Assembly: GCA_964450385.1 (NCBI GenBank)
Contig: CAYVEC010000040.1
Span: 1 to 7,147, forward strand
Source of the DNA: JAKLFA01 sp964450385
Lineage (GTDB): Bacteria > Omnitrophota > Gorgyraeia > Zapsychrales > JANLHA01
Length of the DNA: 7,147 nucleotides
Direction: 5' to 3'
The translations under genes and the position numbers were made by a program. Shown here piece after piece: positions 1 to 5,241 of the stretch. Position 1 is the first letter of the stretch. Each line of letters starts with the position of its first letter. Under the pieces are notes generated by a model. It was not told where the DNA came from. It worked only from the letters and a program-made list of their open reading frames with translations, and did not search any database.

Positions 1-756
1 GGCTGGCAGTTGGGGCTGGCTAGAGCCATCGGTGCAGTAGTTTTTAGTATCGTTATTGGATTACTCATGCATTTAATTTTTCTTAAAGAAGAAAGCGCCC
101 GCCATGCCAACGGAGATCTTCAATTTGGCGAGGTTAAAGCAACCCGGCCGCTATGGAAAGATATTATTTATTTCTTCTCTATGGTCGCGATACTCGTGTT
201 CGCCAACTGGGGCAAGCCGATCGAAGGCGATACCGGCGTTTGGAGCTTGATCTATGGATCTAAATGGTGGATTACGGGGTTTTTCTTGGTGGTTCTAGGC
301 CTGACCCTCGTCAATTGGTTTAAGAAAGACGAGCTTAATGAGTGGACATCCGCTTCATGGGGATTCGCTCTCCAGATATTGCCGCTTCTTTTGGGGGGCG
401 TCTTGATCTCAGGATTTCTCCTCGGGAGGGTTGGACATGAAGGCATTATTCCTTCCAGCTGGGTGGAGGCGTTAGTCGGGGGCAATTCTTTCAGGGCAAA
501 CTTTTTTTCATCGATAGTCGCGGCATTCATGTATTTCGCAACGCTTACTGAGGTGCCCATTTTGCAAGGGTTGATCGGGTCCGGCATGGGTAACGGGCCA
601 GCGCTCGCGCTTCTCTTAGCTGGACCCGCCCTGAGTTTGCCGAGCATGCTCGTTATCCGTGGTGTTATCGGCACAAAAAAGACCGTTGTGTATGTGGCTT
701 TGGTTGTTGTTATGGCGACGCTAAGCGGCATGATCTTCGGGGCGATCGTTAAATAA
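1..756 (+). CDS. ArsP-like permease (UPF0718/DUF318 family), 5' truncated
   Basis: The frame is open from base 1 (GWQLGLARAIG...), so the gene starts upstream; the TTG at 10 is not a credible start because no ribosome binding site precedes it and the family is longer. The 251 visible residues are mostly hydrophobic, with about six membrane segments and a charged loop near visible residues 28-53. The C-terminal half carries the family's repeated permease signature: FATLTEVPILQG (about 179-190), then GNGPALALLLAGPALSLPSM (about 197-216). The opening GWQ stretch resembles the end of the first half of this family, so roughly 150 residues are probably missing. Known members include ArsP, which exports trivalent methylated and aromatic arsenicals from the cytoplasm. 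Immediate coupling to arsM (11 nt gap) supports export of methylarsenite here. Substrate is inferred; related permeases in other contexts have no known substrate. Confidence 0.85.
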   Translation, partial: GWQLGLARAIGAVVFSIVIGLLMHLIFLKEESARHANGDLQFGEVKATRPLWKDIIYFFSMVAILVFANWGKPIEGDTGVWSLIYGSKWWITGFFLVVLGLTLVNWFKKDELNEWTSASWGFALQILPLLLGGVLISGFLLGRVGHEGIIPSSWVEALVGGNSFRANFFSSIVAAFMYFATLTEVPILQGLIGSGMGNGPALALLLAGPALSLPSMLVIRGVIGTKKTVVYVALVVVMATLSGMIFGAIVK

Positions 757-767
757 GCGAGGGGATT

Positions 768-1556
768 ATGGAGAAGGATATTAAGAAGATTGTCAAAGAT
801 GGTTACGCCAACGTAGCCAGGCAGGGGACATCCTGCTGTTCTTCCGGTTCATGCTGTTCGTCGCCTACCAACTCACGAGATATCAGCAAGACTGTCGGTT
901 ACACCGATGATGAGATGAACGCCGTTCCAGATGGGGCGAACTTGGGGCTCGGGTGCGGCAATCCAGTGGCGATCGCTTCATTAAAAGAGGGCGATGTGGT
1001 GCTCGATTTAGGAAGCGGCGCGGGGTTTGACGCTTTCCTTGCGGCCAGAAAGGTTGGCAAGACCGGTCGTGTTATTGGTGTTGACATGACCCCGGAAATG
1101 CTGGAGAGGGCACGGGCGAATGCTAAACAAGGCGGTTTCGATAATGTGGAATTCCGCTTAGGTGAAATAGAGAATCTTCCAGTGGAGGACAGCGAGATTG
1201 ATGTGATCATCTCCAATTGCGTTATCAATTTATCGCCGGACAAAGAGGTGGTATTCAAAGAGGCGTTCCGAGTGCTCAAGTCAGGTGGCCGGTTGATGGT
1301 CTCGGATTTGGTGTTGGCAAAAGATTTGCCCGCGCAGATAAAGGAATCAGTTGAGGCGTATGTGGGATGCCTGGCTGGTGCGGTCAAGAAAGAGGATTAT
1401 CTCGGGTTCATTAAACAGGCGGGATTCGAAGGCGTCGAAATTATAAGCGAGTCAAGCTATCCTGTCGATGCGATGTTTGATCATCTGGAGGCCGCTCAGG
1501 ACGCGATCGTAAGCGTCAAAGTCACAGCTGTAAAAAATAAGGGAGGCACGATATGA
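768..1556 (+). CDS. arsM: Arsenite S-adenosylmethionine methyltransferase ArsM
   Basis: Cytosolic enzyme that transfers methyl groups from SAM to trivalent arsenic. The 262-residue protein has a class I SAM-binding fold starting at DLGSGAGFD (80-88), with the acidic strand end GVDMTPEM at 104-111. Cysteines diagnostic of ArsM are present: C63 in LGCGNP, C151 in SNCVINL and C201 in GCLAGA, matching the three arsenic-binding positions known in the family. The N-terminus adds two vicinal Cys pairs (C23/C24 and C29/C30) in a Ser/Gly-rich segment, which may pre-bind As(III). Length is in the usual range for bacterial ArsM. The ATG follows GAGGGG (759-764) at a short spacing. Its stop overlaps the next start as ATGA (1553-1556), so the two are probably translationally coupled. 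The adjacent ArsP-like permease would remove the toxic methylarsenite product. Confidence 0.95.
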   Translation: MEKDIKKIVKDGYANVARQGTSCCSSGSCCSSPTNSRDISKTVGYTDDEMNAVPDGANLGLGCGNPVAIASLKEGDVVLDLGSGAGFDAFLAARKVGKTGRVIGVDMTPEMLERARANAKQGGFDNVEFRLGEIENLPVEDSEIDVIISNCVINLSPDKEVVFKEAFRVLKSGGRLMVSDLVLAKDLPAQIKESVEAYVGCLAGAVKKEDYLGFIKQAGFEGVEIISESSYPVDAMFDHLEAAQDAIVSVKVTAVKNKGGTI

Positions 1557-1834
1557 AGATTGAAATACTGGGAATTGGATGCCCAAAGTGTAAAGTATTA
1601 GCGGCAAGCGCTGAGGCAGCGGTAAGAGAACTTAACATTCAGGCCGAGATCATTAAGGTCACGGATATTGATAAGATCACCGAGTATGGTCTCATGATGA
1701 CGCCCGGGCTGGCTATTGATGGAAAAGTAGTTTCATCTGGAAAAGTTCTCAGTAAAGATGAAATCAAAACAATTATTTCAGGAGGCGGATGTGAGAAAAA
1801 TAATTCAGGTTCTTGCGGTTGTTGCGGCAATTAG
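1553..1834 (+). CDS. Small glutaredoxin-like CPKC disulfide protein (TM0996/MTH895 type; ArsE-like by position)
   Basis: A 93-residue cytosolic thioredoxin-fold protein. The redox motif CPKC lies at residues 10-13 right after the first beta strand (MKIEILGIG), and the cis-proline loop is MTPGL at 49-53, both typical of the small redox-active disulfide family. The usual core ends near residue 76; this protein adds a tail with four cysteines (C80, C88, C90, C91; GSCGCCGN at the end), suggestive of metalloid or metal binding. GGGAGG at 1541-1546 serves the ATG at 1553. It overlaps arsM by 4 nt and arsF by 44 nt. Such proteins often sit beside DUF318 permeases, and in arsEFG-type clusters a small thioredoxin-like gene precedes arsF; I therefore suspect an ArsE-like role as a cytosolic thiol donor or arsenical carrier. 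The fold is clear, the role is inferred. Confidence 0.85.
   Translation: MKIEILGIGCPKCKVLAASAEAAVRELNIQAEIIKVTDIDKITEYGLMMTPGLAIDGKVVSSGKVLSKDEIKTIISGGGCEKNNSGSCGCCGN
1780..1785 (+). promoter_or_regulatory. Ribosome binding site fixing the arsF start
   Basis: Perfect AGGAGG, five bases before GTG at 1791. It lies inside the coding region of the upstream glutaredoxin-like gene, where it encodes part of its Ser-Gly-Gly-Gly run. It decides the arsF start: the ATG at 1758 in the same frame lacks such a site and would put eleven charged residues ahead of the signal peptide. Confidence 0.8.
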
Positions 1835-2210
1835 CGCCGGATCTTTCGCCTTCGCCCAATCAGGACCGCAGGCTAAAGTTATTGCTTATTATTTTCACGG
1901 TTCATTCCGGTGTCAGACCTGTCGACTGCTGGAGAAGTATTCGAAGGACGCGATCGAGACGAAATTTCAAGAGGCCATCCGGGCCGGGAAACTCGAATTC
2001 AAAGTCGTCAACGTCGAGGCTCGAGGCAACGAACATTTCGCGAGTACCTATCAGCTTTATAGTAAGGCGCTCGTGATTTCGCTTGTCAAGGACGGTCAGG
2101 AGGTCAGGCACAAGAATCTCGATAAGATCTGGCAGTTCACAAGCAGCAAACAGAAATTTATAGATTATGTCACGGCAGAAGTGAATGAGTTTATGGAGGA
2201 TGTCCCGTAA
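1791..2210 (+). CDS. arsF: Exported thioredoxin-like CxxC protein, ArsF family
   Basis: A 139-residue protein starting at GTG 1791. Residues 1-22 form a Sec signal peptide (RK, then a hydrophobic core, likely cleaved after AFA before Q23), so the mature protein is extracytoplasmic. A strand (KVIAYYFHGS) leads into C41-Q-T-C44, a thioredoxin-like redox motif followed by a helix; the rest is charged and soluble. I recognise it as the family annotated as nitrophenyl compound nitroreductase subunit ArsF, whose partners ArsE and ArsG handle aromatic arsenicals in the described arsEFG system. The nitroreductase name may be over-specific here: what is visible is only an exported CxxC protein. Its stop codon shares one base with the arsG start (TAATG), and the DsbD-like ArsG is its natural electron donor or transport partner. 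Family call fairly sure, substrate unknown. Confidence 0.8.
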   Translation: MRKIIQVLAVVAAISAGSFAFAQSGPQAKVIAYYFHGSFRCQTCRLLEKYSKDAIETKFQEAIRAGKLEFKVVNVEARGNEHFASTYQLYSKALVISLVKDGQEVRHKNLDKIWQFTSSKQKFIDYVTAEVNEFMEDVP

Positions 2211-2896
2211 TGGAACAATGGATCACATTCGGATCTGCGGCATGGTTGGGAATCATGACGTCAATCAGTCCGTGTCCTTTGGCCACGAATATCGCGGCGG
2301 TATCTTTTCTTTCAAAGAAGATTGCGCATCCGTTGATGGTGTTCGTGTCAGGTGCGGCTTATACCCTCGGCAGGATGGTTGCGTATGCGGTGCTCGGTTG
2401 GATCATTATCAGTTCTCTTTTAAGCGTGCCGCAGGTGGCCCAGTTCTTGCAAAAATACATGGTTAAGGCCCTAGGGCCTTTTTTGATAATTACCGGATTA
2501 TTTTTATTGGAAGTTATCACGATACGATTGCCCGGTGTGGCATGGTCAGAGAAGCATCACAACAAGCTGGTGGAGTCCGGCGCGCCGGGGGCTTTTCTTT
2601 TGGGTTTTATATTCGCCTTGGCTTTTTGCCCAGTTTCAGCGGCGTTATTTTTTGGAAGTCTTATTCCGTTGGCGCTTAACAGCAGCGCAGGGGCGCTGCT
2701 GCCTTTTATTTACGGTGTGGGGACAGGGCTTCCGGTGTTGGCGTTCGCTGTCGCTATTGCGCTTGGCGTGACGTCAATGAGTCACTGGTTCAATAAGATC
2801 ACGAAGTTGGAATTTTATATCCGTAGAATTACCGGAGCGATTTTTATTCTCGTTGGCCTTTATTACACAGGGGTTTATATCCTGCGATTATTTTAA
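2210..2896 (+). CDS. arsG: DsbD/CcdA-like membrane protein, ArsG family arsenical efflux/redox transporter
   Basis: A 228-residue integral membrane protein with about six transmembrane helices in two halves. Each half carries one Cys-Pro: C22 in ISPCPLATN and C140 in LAFCPVSAA, the paired positions that shuttle electrons across the membrane in the DsbD/CcdA core. Families with this layout are annotated as ArsG, an efflux permease for aromatic aminobenzylarsenicals, but the conserved cysteines equally fit a thiol-electron conduit from the cytoplasm to ArsF. The ATG is preceded by GGAGGA (2195-2200) and overlaps the arsF stop by one base, arguing for a fixed stoichiometric partnership. A His-containing charged loop near residues 111-124 separates the halves. 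Function as exporter, reductant conduit or both cannot be decided from sequence. Confidence 0.82.
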   Translation: MEQWITFGSAAWLGIMTSISPCPLATNIAAVSFLSKKIAHPLMVFVSGAAYTLGRMVAYAVLGWIIISSLLSVPQVAQFLQKYMVKALGPFLIITGLFLLEVITIRLPGVAWSEKHHNKLVESGAPGAFLLGFIFALAFCPVSAALFFGSLIPLALNSSAGALLPFIYGVGTGLPVLAFAVAIALGVTSMSHWFNKITKLEFYIRRITGAIFILVGLYYTGVYILRLF

Positions 2897-2947
2897 CGCT
2901 CGGCCATATCGGATTAGCCGGGGTTCGCTAGGCGCGAAGGAGGACGC

Positions 2948-4036
2948 ATGGAGCACATTGTTCATGAGGAACGAAAACTGAGCTTTTTCGAAAAATATCT
3001 CACGGGTTGGGTCGTGCTCTGTATCGGCCTGGGGATCGCTTTAGGCAAGCTTTTTCCGCAGGTCGCGGTGACGCTTGATCAAATCTCAGTTTATCAGGTC
3101 TCGATCCCGATCGCCATCTGTCTGTTTTTCATGATGTATCCGATCATGGTCAAGATCGATTTTGCCGAGGTGATTAAGGCAGGGAGATCCCCTCGACCGG
3201 TAATGCTGACGCTAGTTGTGAATTGGTGCATCAAGCCGTTTACGATGCTCGCGATTGCCTGGCTCTTCCTGGGGGTTTTCTTTAAGGGGTGGCTTCCCGG
3301 AACCGAGATCATTAAAGGAGGGGCCGAGGTTGAGCTGTTTCGATCTTATATCGCGGGGTGTATTTTACTTGGGATCGCGCCGTGCACAGCCATGGTCTTG
3401 ATCTGGGGGCATCTCGCCAAAGGCAATGACGGGCACACGCTGGTGATGGTCGCGATCAATTCGCTCACGATGCTGTTTCTTTATGCCCCGCTCGGCGGGT
3501 GGCTCTTGGGTGTCAACCGCATGCCGATTCCCTGGGAAACGATCGTGCTGTCGGTCATGGTTTATGTCGCACTGCCGCTGCTGCTTGGATATTATTCACG
3601 GAAATGGATCATTGCTAAAAAGGGTATCGAGTGGTTTAAGGAGACGTTCTTGCATTATTTGACGCCGGTATCGATCGGCGCGTTGCTCCTGACCTTGATT
3701 TTACTTTTTTCTTTTAAGGGCGAGCTGATTATCAATCAGCCGCAGGTCATCCTGTTGATCGCGGTACCTCTGTTTATTCAGACATGTCTCATTTTTATCG
3801 TGAGCTATGTGCTCGCTAAATGGTTGAATCTCACATATCGGGATGCGGCGCCGTCGGCCTTGGTCGGCGCGAGCAATCATTTTGAGGTGGCGATCGCGAC
3901 AGCAACGATGCTCTTTGGCCTCTCATCAGGTGCCTCGCTTGCCACGGTGGTCGGGGTGTTGATTGAGGTGCCGGTCATGCTCATGCTGGTGTCGGTGTGC
4001 CGGCGAACTCAGGGATGGTTTCGTCAAGAAAACTGA
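2948..4036 (+). CDS. acr3: Arsenite efflux transporter Acr3
   Basis: A 362-residue inner-membrane protein of the Acr3 (BART superfamily) type with about ten transmembrane helices; length is normal. It exports arsenite using the proton motive force. Family landmarks are the conserved cysteine C146 in GIAPCTAMVLIW, the half-helix motif GASNHFEVAIA (307-317), and E340 in LIEVPVML, matching the Cys and Glu known to be essential in characterised Acr3 proteins. The ATG follows a strong AAGGAGG (2937-2943). The 51-nt gap after arsG is the largest within the operon and holds no convincing terminator. Paired with the downstream arsC it forms the classical inorganic arsenic branch: arsenate is reduced and the arsenite exported. 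No arsA ATPase gene is visible, so it probably works as a secondary transporter. Confidence 0.96.
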   Translation: MEHIVHEERKLSFFEKYLTGWVVLCIGLGIALGKLFPQVAVTLDQISVYQVSIPIAICLFFMMYPIMVKIDFAEVIKAGRSPRPVMLTLVVNWCIKPFTMLAIAWLFLGVFFKGWLPGTEIIKGGAEVELFRSYIAGCILLGIAPCTAMVLIWGHLAKGNDGHTLVMVAINSLTMLFLYAPLGGWLLGVNRMPIPWETIVLSVMVYVALPLLLGYYSRKWIIAKKGIEWFKETFLHYLTPVSIGALLLTLILLFSFKGELIINQPQVILLIAVPLFIQTCLIFIVSYVLAKWLNLTYRDAAPSALVGASNHFEVAIATATMLFGLSSGASLATVVGVLIEVPVMLMLVSVCRRTQGWFRQEN

Positions 4037-4066
4037 GCGATCCGTTTTAGGAATCCGGAGGATTAA

Positions 4067-4513
4067 ATGTTTAAAAAACGAGTTCTTTTTGTCTGTGTCC
4101 ATAACTCAGCGCGCTCTCAGATGGCAGAGGCATTGCTCCGTCATCTGGCCGGTGACCGTTTCGATGCCGACAGCGCGGGGATCGAGCCTGGGCAGTTGAA
4201 CCCCATTGTTGTTGAGGTGATGCGGGAGATCGGGCTCGATGTGTCTCAAAACGTCCCCAAGAGCGTTCAGAGCCTGATCGATCAGGGCCGATCATTCGAT
4301 TATATTGTGACCGTCTGCGATGAGTCACAGGCTGAACGCTGCCCGATCGTTCCCGGCGGAGGTGAGCGTATCCATATCGGATTTCCCGACCCCTCGCGGT
4401 TTGACGGGACGCATGAGGATAAGCTCGAACAGACCCGACGAGTGCGGGACCAAATCCAGGCGTATCTCGAGGAATGGGTGGACTCGCTGAGCGATGATAG
4501 GCAAAGAAGTTGA
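4067..4513 (+). CDS. arsC: Arsenate reductase ArsC, thioredoxin-coupled (LMW phosphatase fold)
   Basis: A 148-residue cytosolic enzyme reducing arsenate to arsenite. The P-loop CX5R is C10-VHNSA-R16 followed by Ser17, as in low-molecular-weight tyrosine phosphatases. The redox relay cysteines are C84 (TVCDES) and C92 (ERCPIVPG), spaced as in the Staphylococcus aureus pI258 type, and the general acid is D108 in FPDPS. The triple-Cys mechanism needs thioredoxin and thioredoxin reductase; no dedicated thioredoxin of the classical CGPC type is encoded nearby. The start ATG is preceded by GGAGGA (4057-4062), 30 nt after acr3. The product arsenite feeds Acr3 or ArsM. The C-terminal dozen residues are charged and probably disordered. 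Confidence 0.96.
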   Translation: MFKKRVLFVCVHNSARSQMAEALLRHLAGDRFDADSAGIEPGQLNPIVVEVMREIGLDVSQNVPKSVQSLIDQGRSFDYIVTVCDESQAERCPIVPGGGERIHIGFPDPSRFDGTHEDKLEQTRRVRDQIQAYLEEWVDSLSDDRQRS

Positions 4514-4538
4514 TGTCGTGACGATTTTGGTGTATTGT
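4510..4538 (+). promoter_or_regulatory. Possible sigma70-type promoter for the repeat-protein gene
   Basis: TTGATG (4510-4515) and TATTGT (4533-4538) stand 17 bases apart, four of six matches in each box. The -35 box overlaps the end of arsC. A short inverted repeat GGTGT/ACACC (4529-4533 and 4542-4546) surrounds the -10 box and might be an operator, but five pairs is weak. It would let the downstream gene be expressed apart from the arsenic operon. Confidence 0.35.
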
Positions 4539-4566
4539 AAAACACCTGTGTGCTATTTATTTAAAA

Positions 4567-4575
4567 AAGGAGAGG
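4567..4575 (+). promoter_or_regulatory. Ribosome binding site fixing the repeat-protein start
   Basis: AAGGAGAGG lies just before the ATG at 4578 and selects it over the upstream in-frame ATG at 4494, which is inside arsC and would bury the signal peptide behind 28 residues. Confidence 0.75.
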
Positions 4576-4577
4576 AT

Positions 4578-5099
4578 ATGAACAAGGTCGGAGTGGTCGT
4601 GTTTGTGGGGATGGCCCTTTGTATTTCGGGCCAGTGTTTTGCCCAGGATAAAGGCCTCCATTTAGGGGGGCTTGAGAAAGAGGAAAAAAAGGCCGCGATC
4701 GAGGCCAAAAAGGCAGAGCAGGCGATGGCTGTCGCGGCAAAGAAGGCTGAGGTTGGCGTTGAGGCGGTTACGCCTGAGGCAGAGGTTCAAGCCGAAGCGG
4801 TGAAAATGGAGGCAGAGGCTGCGAAGGAAGAAGCCGAGGTGCAGGCTGAAGCTGCAAAGGAAGAAGCCGAGGCACAGGCTGAAGCCGCAAAGGAAGAGGC
4901 GGAGGTCCAGGCAGAGGCTGCAAAAGAAGCGGCTGAAAAGGCCAAGGAAGAAGCCGCCAAGGCAGCAGATTTTCAACAACAAGAGGCGGAGAAGGCCGCG
5001 TCGATGAAAAAGCAGGAGGCGGAAAAGGCTCGTGTCCGCACGGAAAAAAGGACGCGCGCAACGACGGCTGTTAAGGGTGGCGGCAAAGGGAAGAAATAA
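4578..5099 (+). CDS. Exported Ala/Glu/Lys-rich repeat protein, unknown function
   Basis: A 173-residue protein with a Sec signal peptide (residues 1-22, hydrophobic core VGVVVFVGMAL, likely cleaved after CFA before Q23). No lipobox is convincing, since the residue before C20 is Gln. The mature part is almost entirely Ala, Glu, Lys, Gln and Val and should be one long charged helix. It is built on 11-residue units of the form AEVQAEAAKEE at residues 86-96, 97-107 and 108-118, with a degenerate copy at 68-78 and a 7-residue insert at 79-85. The C-terminus turns basic (KARVRTEKRTR, then Gly/Lys to GKGKK), so the protein is acidic or mixed in the middle and positive at the tail. No known domain or cysteine-based metal site is visible. 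It lies 64 nt after arsC and before the shared terminator, so it may be co-transcribed, but a role in arsenic resistance is not shown. Similar low-complexity helices occur in TolA-like and histone H1-like proteins; likeness here may be compositional only. Confidence 0.75.
   Translation: MNKVGVVVFVGMALCISGQCFAQDKGLHLGGLEKEEKKAAIEAKKAEQAMAVAAKKAEVGVEAVTPEAEVQAEAVKMEAEAAKEEAEVQAEAAKEEAEAQAEAAKEEAEVQAEAAKEAAEKAKEEAAKAADFQQQEAEKAASMKKQEAEKARVRTEKRTRATTAVKGGGKGKK
4833..4931 (+). repeat. Three tandem 33-bp coding repeats
   Basis: Units at 4833-4865, 4866-4898 and 4899-4931 each encode an 11-residue helix repeat. Differences are mostly at third codon positions (for example GAA/GAG, GCT/GCC), so the protein repeat is better kept than the DNA. 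A more diverged copy lies at 4779-4811. Copy number could vary between strains. Confidence 0.85.
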
Positions 5100-5124
5100 G
5101 ATTTTTTTAGTGCTGTGTTCGGAG

Positions 5125-5154
5125 AAAGGGGCGATTTTATCGCCCCTTTTCTTT
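5125..5154 (+). terminator. Rho-independent terminator
   Basis: An 11-bp perfect stem (AAAGGGGCGAT at 5125-5135 with its complement at 5139-5149) with a TTT loop, followed by a T-rich run (TCTTT after the stem's own Ts). It sits 25 nt after the repeat-protein stop and separates the arsenic unit from mgtE. Confidence 0.92.
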
Positions 5155-5164
5155 AAATAAAGTG

Positions 5165-5193
5165 TTTAGAATAAGAATATTTTTTGTTATACT
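5165..5193 (+). promoter_or_regulatory. Extended -10 sigma70-type promoter for mgtE
   Basis: TTTAGA (5165-5170), a 17-base spacer, and TATACT (5188-5193, five of six matches), with TG at 5185-5186 giving an extended -10. The region is AT-rich and lies directly after a terminator. Transcription would start near 5200, giving a leader of about 40 bases before the GTG at 5242. Confidence 0.7.
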
Positions 5194-5230
5194 ATCCGAG
5201 AATTCAATATCAATAAGGCGGCTGTTAGAC

Positions 5231-5236
5231 GGGAGG
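5231..5236 (+). promoter_or_regulatory. Ribosome binding site for the GTG start of mgtE
   Basis: GGGAGG five bases before GTG 5242. No ATG in this frame occurs until residues 30 and 32, which would cut into the N domain and have weaker sites. Confidence 0.75.
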
Positions 5237-5241
5237 CCCCT

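Noticed and set aside
1758..1790. Earlier in-frame ATG for the arsF gene
   Set aside because: No ribosome binding site, and it would place charged residues before a good signal peptide; GTG 1791 has a perfect AGGAGG.
2853..2881. Promoter-like TTGGCC and TATATC ahead of acr3
   Set aside because: Inside arsG, only four of six matches per box, and the operon layout does not need it.
2897..2947. Possible hairpin between arsG and acr3
   Set aside because: Only a four-base CGGC/GCCG stem with a long loop and no T run; not a terminator.
4494..4577. Earlier in-frame ATG for the repeat protein
   Set aside because: It overlaps arsC, lacks a clear ribosome binding site and hides the signal peptide; ATG 4578 is well placed after AAGGAGAGG.
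4833..4931. Tandem repeats as a CRISPR array
   Set aside because: Units are contiguous, in frame and coding, with no spacers.
4662..5061. Long reverse-strand open frames (Leu/Cys/Phe-rich and Pro/Leu-rich)
   Set aside because: They mirror the low-complexity Ala/Glu/Lys repeats on the + strand and have no ribosome binding site or recognisable domain.
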